From NCBI GenBank assembly GCA_003339415.1, contig PDHQ01000420.1, positions 1,868-25,247 on the forward strand: a DNA stretch of 23,380 nucleotides. Reading direction: 5' to 3'. The stretch comes from Ophiocordyceps camponoti-saundersi (nom. inval.). Lineage: Eukaryota > Ascomycota > Sordariomycetes > Hypocreales > Ophiocordycipitaceae. The notes beneath the pieces are model-generated. The model did not search any database. It was not told the origin of the DNA and saw only the letters and a program-made list of their open reading frames with translations. The position numbers and the translations under genes are program-made. Each line of letters opens with the position of its first letter. Positions within the stretch are counted from its first letter, which is position 1. This document shows positions 1 through 8,804 of the stretch, piece after piece.

Positions 1-358
1 CGGGACAACACCCCATACCCCCCCCAAGACCTTTTTTCCCCCCTTTTTATCTTCCCCCGCTCCCGCCCCTTTTTGGGACGGCTTCCCCCCCCCCCCCCCC
101 CCCCCCCCCCCCATCCTCCTCCTCCTCCTCTTCCTCTCTCAAGTTAGCCTGCTCTTTCTTATAAGACTTGGCCTTGCGGACGTTGAACTCTTTTGACCCG
201 CTCTCTAGCTCATGGACAGCCATTCCCGGCGTATGAGTTTCTCGGCTTTATATACTGGGACGTTAAAAAACAATTGACCTCCCATCGTCTCTTTTTTCCC
301 CCCCTCCTTCTCTCCCTCCTCCTCTTCTTCCTCTTCGTCCCTCACATCCTCTTCCGCC
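1..358 (+). promoter_or_regulatory. Promoter and leader of the Zn2Cys6 regulator gene
   Basis: This stretch is strongly pyrimidine-rich on the plus strand, with a run of 28 C at 85-112, CTC/TCC repeats at 112-140 and another CT block at 284-350. A TATA-like element (TTTATATA, 247-254) lies about 105 bases before the ATG at 359. The CT block between them is the expected transcription start zone of a filamentous fungal promoter. A 21-codon upstream ORF at 212-277 would lie before that start zone, so it is probably not in the mRNA. The promoter role is inferred from position and composition only. Confidence 0.45.
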
Positions 359-2029
359 ATGGGGTCGCAGAGTCTACCTTCTCCACCGGCCGAGGACAGC
401 AAGTCGGGTCTAGGGAGGAAAGGAACGTCCTCGTCGACAGCGAGCGCCTCCGGCAAGGCAAAGAACGGATATCGGATAACGAAGCGGCCCTATTCGAATA
501 CTTCGATTTCGTCGCAGAACCATGATCACGTCACCATGGATGGACGTCATAAACGGGTTTGGAAGGCTTGTGAGAGGTGTAGGATGAAGAAGACAAAGGT
601 ATGCGGCCTCGAGGTCTCAACCTTTTCCCACCATCCTTTCTTGATTTCAACTGCTCTGTCTCGTCCACACCTCATCAAACTCTTTCCCCTTCCCTCAGAG
701 ACAACTTTCCACCTACATGAAGAGGCATCACCTCCGGATGGGCGGGATGCTAACACGCGCATATTAGTGCGACGGCGAGTTTCCCTGCAAGCGGTGTAAA
801 GATGACGGGATGGTGTGTACGGCCGGTTCAAGGAAAAAGGTCGAATACAAGCAGCTTCCCAAGGGGTACGTGTTGGGAGAAGAGGAGATGCAACCTCCCA
901 TCATGCTGTGTCAATACTGACTCACTGGGCACGCAGGTATGCAGAGGTGCTGGAGAATACACAGGTCGCCCTCATCGGCACCGTTCATAAACTATACAAC
1001 ATGGTCCGGTCCGGTCAGCCTTGGGACCTGGGAGAGCCGGATCTCAACGACCGTGGTCAGCCTGTAATACACAACATCGCTCAGAGGCTGGGCTGCATAC
1101 GACCGAACAGTGACATCGACCTACCGGTTCACAGCGTCTTTCCGGAGAACGAGGCCGATATGCAGGAGTTGGCGATGCAGCTTGAAGAACAACATCAGTT
1201 GCAGAGTCAACAGGTTCAGCAGCAACCGCAACCAACACCGTCTCATCCTCACGTTCAGCAACGGCAACACGCTCATTCGCTCTCGCAACATGCCCAAGTC
1301 TTGCCTCATCACCAACACCCCCAGCATCAGCAGCACAGACAACATCATCAGCAGCAAGGCCACGCTGACCGTCCCAACAGCTTCTCTGGTTTTAACCATC
1401 TGGAGCGGGATTCGTCTTCAGATCAAGAACCGTCCGATAGCGAGCTCGATTTTCAACAACAACAGCAACAGCAACAACAACAACAACCACACCATCATCA
1501 CCATCATCATCATCATCACCACCAACATCACCAACAACAACAACAACAACAACAGCATCACCGTCCCCCCATACTCCCTCACGACTTCCAACACGCCACA
1601 CCCTTCGGCCAGGTCCCATCCGACGTATCTCCCCGAGCGAGCACCAGCAACTCCACAGCAACCGACTTCGACTTCAGCCCCACGACCGCCCCGGACCTGG
1701 ACGCGGGCCTCTTCGGCGCCCCGACCCACTCGCCCACCGTCCCCGGCGCCGGCGGTCCCTTCCCCACCGTCTGGGACCTGGCGAAGAACCCGGCTCCGGA
1801 CGAGGCGCTGCAGTTCCTCCAGGCCGGCATGGCCCACGCGGCCGACGGCCTCGGCGCGCCTGGAGGTCACGCCGTCGACGACCTCGGTCAGGCCCTCGTG
1901 CAGCCTGACTTTGCCGCCACCGCCACCATCAAGCCTGAGTGTCTGTCGAGGGCGAGCCTTTCGGATGGGATGCTGGGTATTGCCGATCCTATGATGCCTG
2001 GTTTCAGTGACGAGTCTATGCAAATTTGA
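359..2029 (+). CDS. Zn(II)2Cys6 transcription factor with Gln/His-rich C-terminal half
   Basis: This is a DNA-binding regulator of the fungal Gal4-type binuclear zinc cluster class, expected to act in the nucleus. My model is join(359..598, 768..865, 937..2029), giving 476 residues. Intron 1 (599-767, branch point GCTAAC) falls exactly before the third zinc cysteine, and intron 2 is 866-936. The cluster is Cys71-x2-Cys74-x6-Cys81-x5-Cys87-x2-Cys90-x6-Cys97 in the context WKACERCRMKKTK. After it comes a conserved block (EYKQLPKGYAEVLENTQ, then NDRGQPVIHNIAQRLGCIRP) that I recall from a widely conserved filamentous-ascomycete regulator family. From about residue 190 the protein is low-complexity: Gln/His-rich, then Pro/Ala/Asp-rich, like an activation region. 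I see no fungal_trans middle domain, so it is a short regulator. Its targets cannot be told from sequence. The start is the first in-frame ATG after the CT-rich leader. Confidence 0.9.
1454..1561 (+). repeat. CAA/CAG/CAT/CAC trinucleotide tract coding poly-Gln/poly-His
   Basis: An in-frame repeat inside the regulator gene encodes residues about 286-321 as Gln run, His run, Gln run, almost without interruption. CAA/CAG and CAT/CAC codons are mixed, which should slow slippage but still allow length changes. Such runs occur in activation or condensate-forming regions; that role is inferred here. The same bases give meaningless Val/Ile/Leu-rich ORFs on the other strand. Confidence 0.95.
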
Positions 2030-3393
2030 GGATATGACTCCGAGACGATTTAGGTCCACGACTGAGACGATCTTATAGACGGACAGTGACAGTATCCTTA
2101 TAACAAAAAAAAAAAAACTCCATCAAGCCCCATCTCCCTTCCCCCTTTTTCTTCCCCCTTTTTTCCATCTGCATATATCTTTTATCTTCTCTTCTTCAAC
2201 GGCTTCTTCCCGCCTCGGCTGTGCCAACAGGGGTTAATTCGGGGGCATTATTTTCTCTTTTTTTTCCTTCCCTCCCTTCCATTTTATGAACTTCACTCCT
2301 TGCCATTGTCTCTTTTTTTCTTTTTTTTATCTTCTTCTTCATGATGAGGACGGGGACGATGCAAAAAGGACCATCACGTTTTTGTCACGGTCAGGGAGAG
2401 TGGTGCCTTGGGGAGGGAGGGAAACACCCAGCGTGGCGTCTCTGTTGTTACGGATGTCAACCATTTTTATTTTTCTTTTTCTTCTTATTCATGGCCATCT
2501 TTTGCTTGCTTGATATCCAGAGTTGTTGATGTTGAGACGAGTACGGTATGTCTCCCCTTTTGTGTCTTCTTTTCTTTCTTCTTTCCTAGGCGTCCAAAAA
2601 CAAGGAGAAAAGGGGGGCGTGTATGACGGCTTGAGTGGTGGGGTAGGCCGGAATAAGGAGGAGGAGGAGGAGAGAAGAAAGCTGGGCGCGTGCCTCTCGT
2701 TTAGATTCATACATTACCGTCTCTTTTTACTTGATGCTTTTGCTTTCCCCATTTGACTGGAGACGTGCGTTTTTCCCTGCTCTCGTGTCTCTTGTTTGAC
2801 GATGGGTCGATGATGAGACGTTACTTGGGATTAGTTCACATGATAGAGAGGCCAGGCAGATTGTTGACGGTAAAGGGATGGAGTGAGTGTCTGGTTATAT
2901 TGCTCTACAGAAGTGTATATAGGTAGGTAGTTGTTGGGCTTTGATGGCTTCTGGTTCATCAGTTGGGGTAGACTCTGTGCTTCTGTAGCCGATAGGGTTT
3001 CGAGGTGTTCTGCATATAGGTGTACGGCATAAGTATGTATGTACGTCATGGGGGGGATTACAACGTTCCGTTACCTTGCCGTTTCTGTTCTACTCCTTTG
3101 TAGGACGGCTTTGGCATTCCCTTTTTTTTTTCTTTTGCTCACCTACTAGGTGTAGATGAGTTGAACCACCAGCAAGATTCAAGTCCCAAGTTTTAAACGA
3201 GATACTTGCCATCATAGCACTTGAAAAGAAGAGATTCAATTCGTATCGGCCGTAATAGTTGTGTGCGACTGACTGACTCATTCTGCCTCCCAAAAAAAAG
3301 AAAAGCACCTCGCGAGACTTGCTCAAAGACGAAACCCCATCTCGGCCGGCGATAGACCTACACAACCCAATCTGACAACCCAGTGAACCTCTC
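2030..3393. other. Gene-free region between two convergent genes
   Basis: This 1.36-kb stretch holds the 3' ends of the Zn2Cys6 gene (left) and the MACPF gene (right). It has an A-run at 2105-2117, T-rich and CT-rich runs at 2140-2350, a GGAGGA run near 2660, and TAGGTAGGTAG at about 2921-2931. All ORFs are under 100 codons, low-complexity and without splice partners or recognisable domains. I see no gene here. Confidence 0.6.
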
Positions 3394-4192
3394 TCAAATG
3401 TACCTCACAATCAGCTTCACCTCATTCTTTGAAGTGTCGTCCGGCTTCGACGCCCCCAGGTAAGCATATTCATTATCCACGGCTGCGACGAGCAAATATC
3501 CCAGCACCTCGCCGTCCTTGACCTCGTAGAACCTTACGGTGACCGCGCTGCCGTCGGGGATGACGTCGGTGCTGGTCGAGCCCTTGGGGTCCTTGAAGGC
3601 GATGAACCTCACGGGCGAACGATGGGCGCTGCTGTAGGCGAAGCGGAACTCCTGGTGCCAGAAGTAGCTGAGGAACATGCCGGTCTCCTTGTTGCGGAGA
3701 CGATACTTGGTGTTATACCTGACATCCTTCATCACCATGCCCGACGCGTCTTCGACCTCGTACAGTCTGAGCGTCTCCTTGCTCTTGGCCGTCTTGGGGC
3801 CGAGAAGCGCGCAGCCATTGGCCTGGAGGCTTGAATTGATGGAGAACGAATACTTGCGGGTTGCGTTCATGGCCCTGGCCGCGAAGGCTGCAGTCGTCGT
3901 CAGCATGCTGTATGTAACCCATCTTGAGAAAGGCGACTGACAGAGATCACAAGCGGTAGGCGGGAAAGTAAGCAGATATCTTCCTTCGGGAACGCCCTCG
4001 ATATTGAGCGTGAATGTCTGGCCCCAGGCCAGTCTGTTCCTGAAAACGTTGGCCTCGTCGATGGGGCTCACTTTGACGCCCCATTTCGCGGCCTCCGGGA
4101 TGAGCCAGTCTATGCCATCGATCTGACACATGACGTCGAGGAGGCGGAAGATGTTGTCTTGCTATATATTGTTTGTGTTGGACAATGTATCG

Positions 4193-4228
<36 letters not shown>

Positions 4229-6474
4229 AGAGAGAGAGACTGAGAAGGGAAGCCTCACCTTGGTGATTCTCCAGTTCCAGTGATAGGAAACCGTTTCGGC
4301 CCATTCATTCGGCCTTGTAATTCGTGAGCCGTGCTTCTCTGCCATCACGACACGCAAAGAGGAGCTTACTTGTTGCACAGGAGCGTATCTCCACCGTTGG
4401 CCTGCCAGGTCAGGCTCATCGCCGAGCTCGCGCTGGACTCCTTCTCCGTCGACTTCTCCTTGGAGCCGTACGAGGCAGACACGGACGCGTTGACAAACGT
4501 GCTGCTGAATGAAGCGGCGGCTGCGGCCTTCATCGACTTTGCCATGCCCGAGCTGCCGCCTGCTGTCTCCTTGGTGACGTCTTCCGTGGCGAAGAGACGA
4601 CCGCCGAGCTGAACCCTGGTGCTGAAGAACTCACCTGCCACAGGTATTTGTGTCAGGTTTCAGCAGCTCTCGAGTCGATACCGGGTGGATCGACATACCG
4701 TAGTTGTCCTGGAACTTGTGCAGATCCTGCTTGCTCTTGACCTTGCGCAGGGCATCCTCGCACTCTCGGGTGAGCTCGAGGCTGCGGCTGTCCAAGAATA
4801 GAGTGACTCGTGGGAACTAGAATCGTGTCACCATCTTCCGCTTCCGCTTCCGCTTCTCCTTCTCCTTCTCCTTCTCCTCCTTCTTCTTCTTGCAAAGTCA
4901 TACTCACGTTGTAGGCGATTGTCACCTTCTTGCTCTTCTTGCTGCTGGCGCTAGACGCTGCTTCGGAACTGGTAGAAGCGAAGCTTGCGGACACTGAGCC
5001 TGACATCCCAAAGCCGGATAGTCCTCTGCGATAAGGTCAGAATGAGCCACGATCAAAGGAAGGAAGGAGGAAGGGAGGAGGAGGAGGAGGAGGAGGAAGA
5101 GGAAGGAAGAAGGAAGGGAGGAGGAGGAGGAAGAAGGAGGAAGAAGGAGGAGGAGGGAAAGGAGCAAACAAACCCTGCAGCTTCTACATCTATCTCGGAG
5201 AATGAAGATGTCGCCATAGAAGATTGCATCTCCGTCTCAGTCTCGTAAATCGAAACGTAGGACTTGTCATCGATGATGTAGTCGGGAATCCGGAGATTAA
5301 GCTAAGCAAACACAGGTGAGATTGAGACTGTGTCTGATCATCCAGCCAAAGCCGTTTGCTCACCCTGACTCCTTCAATGGCGCTGCTGGGGATCGAATCC
5401 GACATGATGGTTCTCTTCTTGAGGATAAAGGCTGTTGGAAAAAGAGGTATGCCTCGTCAGCCATGTCATCCAAACTCGGCAAGGGATTACGCACCAGGGA
5501 AACGGGCTCGTTCGATCCCAACCGCTATTCCCCTCTGATCCGCCGTGTTCGTCGCTTGCTTGGATCCATCGGTGCCCCCGGCCGGCTGATCGGCACTCCT
5601 GGAGCGAATGACGCGGATGCCATAGCAAAGGGCATTGCTCTCGCTGATGACTGCCCAGTCCTTTTGCTCCAGTTCAGGCACGTATCTACCGAATAGACGT
5701 CGTTAGATTTACCGTCGGATATACGAGACTGAGAGCGGACTTCACTTTGCTGCTGTTCCGGTCAATTGCTTAAAGGCCGTTTCGTTCACCATGCCCTTGA
5801 GACGTGCCAACTTTTCAGCGTCAATGACGGAGCCGACGGGGGCTCCTGCAAGCTATTTCATCACGAGGTTAGCAAAGGGGGGGAGAGACTTCACTTCACA
5901 AGCGGGAATGATGTGTTTTACAGATTCAAGCGTCTCCGAGACCATCGAATCTCTCATGTAAATGTCCATGGTCTTTGCTGTGGCGGTGTTGATCTAGGTA
6001 GTTGATGTTGGTTAGATTAGACGGTTTTCGAATACGCTTTCAAACTTGACTCACGCCGAGGCATTCTCTCAGATATTCCTGCACGAAGAAGCTGTCCGGA
6101 ACGATGGCTCCTTTCTTTCCACAGAAGGGGAAGTGAGAGCTGGATGATGGGGGACATTGTTAGCTGGTACTGACAGGAGAAGAAGGTGAGGTAAAGTAAG
6201 TGAGTGAGTGGTATTTACATTTCAATGCTTCCTGTCAACCCGGCAATGTTTGTCCGGAGGTCCGATAGCTTCTCATCGTCGATGGTTGTCTTGAGAAGTT
6301 TCAAGTAAAAGGCCTCTCTTTCCTTGACGCCGTCCGTGAAGCGGATCGTGACGGTGACAGTCTCTAACTAACGGTGAGCCGATTTCTTCTGTGACAAGGG
6401 CCTCGCAAGAGCATGTCCGTACCCAATCCCTTGAGTAAATCCGTGACGCCTGCAATGATCTTGGTTGCTGCCAT
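3394..6474 (-). CDS. MACPF (membrane attack complex/perforin) domain protein
   Basis: This is a pore-forming-fold protein of the fungal MACPF group. My 13-exon model is complement(join(3394..4161, 4259..4313, 4370..4634, 4699..4816, 4908..5025, 5174..5301, 5364..5431, 5495..5685, 5746..5852, 5922..5993, 6055..6139, 6219..6363, 6423..6474)), giving 723 residues with all phases consistent. The N-terminus (MAATKIIAGVTDLLKGL) has no clear signal peptide. The middle (about residues 230-480) carries the MACPF signature: an aromatic-Gly-Glu-Phe-Phe motif near residue 362, then a Gly-Gly pair, then a Ser/Ala/Lys-rich segment typical of a membrane-inserting helical cluster, then the conserved W-x-GGDTLLCN block in exon 11. 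The last exon (about 255 residues) looks beta-rich and may be a binding domain. Family members insert into membranes as ring oligomers; activity and target here are unproven. Exon borders of the shortest exons could shift slightly. Confidence 0.85.
4196..4226. repeat. (AT)n microsatellite in a MACPF intron
   Basis: About 31 bases of alternating A/T followed by (AG)n lie wholly inside the 97-base intron at 4162-4258. The acceptor of that intron (ATATATAG on the minus strand) lies just beyond the tract, so length changes could affect splice-site choice. Confidence 0.97.
4834..4893. repeat. CTTCCG/CTTCTC tandem hexanucleotide tract in a MACPF intron
   Basis: Tandem copies of CTTCCG then CTTCTC then CTT (plus strand) fill most of the intron at 4817-4907. 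On the coding strand the tract is purine-rich (GAAGGAG/GCGGAA). It stays open in one frame, so it makes a spurious Glu-rich ORF if the intron is ignored. Confidence 0.9.
5058..5160. repeat. Polypurine AGG/AAGG tract in a MACPF intron
   Basis: About 100 bases of nearly uninterrupted purine (GGA, GGAA and AGGAGG units on plus) lie inside the largest intron of the MACPF gene (5026-5173, 148 bases). On the coding strand this is a long polypyrimidine tract before the acceptor, with CCTTATCGCAG at the intron end. Confidence 0.92.
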
Positions 6475-6574
6475 GATGCGATTTTCTGAACGATGATGAG
6501 TCGGTTTTGGGTTTTCGGCGAGTACATGCACTGCTATGAGGTGTCCTCAGCTTGTGTCCGGACAAGAAGGATGG

Positions 6575-6581
6575 TTATATA
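6575..6581 (-). promoter_or_regulatory. Candidate TATA box of the MACPF gene
   Basis: TATATAA on the minus strand lies about 100 bases before the MACPF ATG at 6474, a usual distance for a fungal TATA element with a short leader. The role is inferred from position. Confidence 0.45.
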
Positions 6582-6707
6582 CTCACTCCTATCTACCCAT
6601 CTCTGGCTCGGGAACTGAGCCATACATACCCCTTCTGTAGCTCGGCATGAGCCGTGGTTGCATCTGTGATGGAAGCGGCATTGATACTGCCGGTAAGGGA
6701 TGCAACA

Positions 6708-6782
6708 ACGGCATACATAGCATATAGTATATAGTTTATATGCATACGTCTGTATGTATGTATATGATGTGCATGCATCCAT
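6708..6782. repeat. TATGTA/TGCATGCA alternating purine-pyrimidine tract
   Basis: This low-complexity stretch is made of CATATAG, TATGTATGTATATG and GCATGCATCC units. It is mostly alternating purine-pyrimidine and partly palindromic, and it interrupts the coding-like fragments on its two sides. No gene is visible in it. Confidence 0.8.
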
Positions 6783-7614
6783 CTATCCAGTCCGTGTCCG
6801 CGGCAGACAACGCATGCATCTTCACAGCCGCATCATCCCAACCAAGGACATACATCTCTGCAAAGAATCCTTGTATTGACTCTGTCAAGTGAGCTGATGT
6901 TTGCAAGACGTGTGTGTTGCACAGCGGCTGAATAGTGATATACGAAGTCAACGGCTTCACAAGTGATGCATCATGTGCATATAGTGCAAGTGGTAGGGGG
7001 ACGGCAACAAGACATTGGCCAAGACCCCGCTTCTCGTCGTCGATTCCCTCTTTCCAGGAGAATTACCTCGTGGACGTTTTCTTGACCATTGCCGGCTGTG
7101 TAACGACTTTGAGAGCTTGGAGTTGTGGTTGTCGTCGTTATCGTCGGGGGTAAAGAATGTTGTCCCGGGCACTTTAGCAACCCCCCTTCAAGCCCGTGAC
7201 TGTTGTGTAACTATCCTCGATAACATGGTTTTCTCGTTGAGACGTTTTGGCTAATCCCCTCGGTCTTCTCCTTCAAGTAGACGCTGTCGAGAGCCTTACC
7301 ATGGTTGAGAACAGTCTGAGTATCCGTCTGGTTCTTCTCCAGGATCTCAGATACCAGTAGATAGCATCACCCGGATAACAAGTGGGCTGGCTACCAATGT
7401 GAATCCATCATGGGAGACAAGTCCACAGCATGCCAAACCGAGTCCAGCTTCAGGTGCTATGTGGCACTACAACTACACGGCCAAGTTGAGACGAAAAGAA
7501 AGAAAGGGAATCTGCTACACACACGCTCGTCATACTCGTTATTCATTTAGTTGACAATAGTGTCACACATTCATCCCATGAATGCTTCGACTATTTACAT
7601 ACTGACCAATCCCC

Positions 7615-7897
7615 TCAGAGGCCAAAGTCACCCAAGGCTTTGCCGATGGTGCCCGTAATCCTGCCGGAAAGACTGTCGTCTCCTCCCAATCCGTTGCTGA
7701 CACCCTCGAGGGTATCACTGGCAACATTTCGTCCGAGCAGCTGGGTGTCTGCCATGATTTCCCAAAGTGTCAGCATCAACGGACCGTAATGGGAGAAGGG
7801 GGGGATGGGCTCTATACGCACCTTCTTCTGGAACGGGCAAGGCCGTGATAAGCGGTGCCGAAGCAACGGCGAGGAGTAGGATCTGTGTGGTTTTCAT
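7615..7897 (-). CDS. Small secreted cysteine-free protein (69 residues)
   Basis: I do not recognise the family. The model complement(join(7615..7748, 7822..7897)) has one 73-base intron (GTGCGT...GCTGAC...GCAG) and encodes 69 residues. Residues 1-19 (MKTTQILLLAVASAPLITA) form a classic signal peptide with a likely cut before LPVPEE. The roughly 50-residue mature chain has no cysteine, an acidic Pro start, and a Gly/Asp/Ser-rich middle (SNGLGGDDSLSG). It ends in a possible amphipathic helix (GRITGTIGKALGDFGL). The start at 7897 is chosen because the signal peptide begins there; longer readings add unrelated residues. It lies on the same strand as the MACPF gene, 1.1 kb upstream. Support is the signal peptide plus clean splice signals; there is no homology evidence. 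Confidence 0.62.
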
Positions 7898-8804
7898 TGC
7901 AGTAATTAATAAAGATGCAGCCAATGAAGTCGTAGAGCTGAAGAGAGTAACCCTTGACGATATGTATAGACCCCTTGTTGTATGTATGTACACGAGTGGT
8001 ATGAGGAACTTGTCAAGTGCTTCAAGAAGTTGTCAAGAGCAACATCTCCTCGCTGGCTTCTACTTATACCTTACCTGACTTACACATGTCCCATCACACA
8101 CCCCGTCATGTCCTCGTCGGCTGCCCCGGAACTACCAACATAATGTCACACGATTCATGCCAAGAAACTGGTTGCGGCAAAAATGTCCTCTTCTCTGAAC
8201 ATGTCCATTATCGTTCAGGTGATCAGCCAAACTATCTCGGTCCCGAAGTTTCGTCCATTATCCTCCACGTGTGATATCTGCGACCAAACCCCCTCCCCGC
8301 ACTTCGTCGTCTCAGATGTTTTGATTGGGTTTTTTCCTCCTTCTGCCGACGTCCCCTTCTGTGCCTCGCGGAGGACGATGCCGAGCCACGGAAGAGCCGA
8401 TTCCTACTTGTTTATCGTCATCGTCTGCTCAAGGGATGTTATTTATATCTTCGGAATCCTTCGTTCTGTAGCCTTGAATCCGTGCCGTGCTGGAACCTAG
8501 TTGCTTCGTCGAACTCGTTGACTCGTTATTAGGTGTGAACCCGAAACAAGGAGCCTGTTTCTCTTGAAACTTGTCATCCGGAAGAATTGTGACTGACAAG
8601 GTCCGATTCCCGCCAGGTAAATGTGACGGCACTCCTTCTACGCGCTGTCGGTTTGATGGCAAAAACGCGCAGCTCTCCCAAGTCAATGCTTCGTCCTCTC
8701 CTGGCGCGACTTTTGAATGGCTGCGGGCATTTCTGTCCTCCATTCAGTGGCCACCATCTCGTCTCGGTCGCCGAAGCGAGGCGCAAGGAAGGCGTCTCCA
8801 CCCT
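7898..8804. other. Region between the small secreted protein gene and the Sos7-like gene
   Basis: This 907-bp stretch contains the promoter of the small secreted protein gene, nearest to 7900-8100, and the 3' region of the Sos7-like gene, nearest to 8800. ORFs of about 100 codons on both strands (for example 8183-8500 plus and 8429-8743 minus) have no domain, no signal peptide and no splice partners. I see no gene. Confidence 0.55.
8063..8068 (-). promoter_or_regulatory. Candidate TATA box of the small secreted protein gene
   Basis: TATAAG on the minus strand lies about 166 bases before the ATG at 7897, which would leave a leader of roughly 130 bases. The role is inferred from position only. 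Confidence 0.35.

Larger units (their letters stand above)
6475..7614. other. Degenerate AT-rich region upstream of the MACPF gene
   Basis: This 1.14-kb stretch has no ORF I can defend. Minus-strand pieces with coding-like composition lie in order at about 7370-7250 (reads LVSEILEKNQTDTQ, then KALDSVYLKEKTEG), 6860-6780 (EMYVLGWDDAAVKMHALSA) and 6700-6620 (LTGSINAASITDATTAHAEL, then a GTATGT donor-like site). I cannot join them into one gene with sound splice sites, so they may be remains of a lost gene or chance. The last 100 bases before the MACPF start probably serve as its promoter. Confidence 0.4.

Noticed and set aside
212..277. 21-codon upstream ORF before the Zn2Cys6 gene
   Set aside because: A TATA-like element at 247-254 and the CT block after it place the transcription start downstream of this ATG, so it is probably not transcribed.
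1418..2059. 213-codon minus-strand ORF
   Set aside because: It is antisense to the Gln/His tract of the regulator gene and reads as Val/Leu/Met runs; it has no domain and its length follows from the repeat.
3165..3195. tRNA-like box B (AGATTCAAGTCCC)
   Set aside because: No matching box A, acceptor stem or anticodon arm could be found at the proper spacing.
7749..7821. Reading straight through the small secreted protein intron
   Set aside because: Read-through leaves the signal peptide joined to an unrelated short frame, whereas splicing at GTGCGT...GCAG gives a clean phase-1 join and a stop at 7615.
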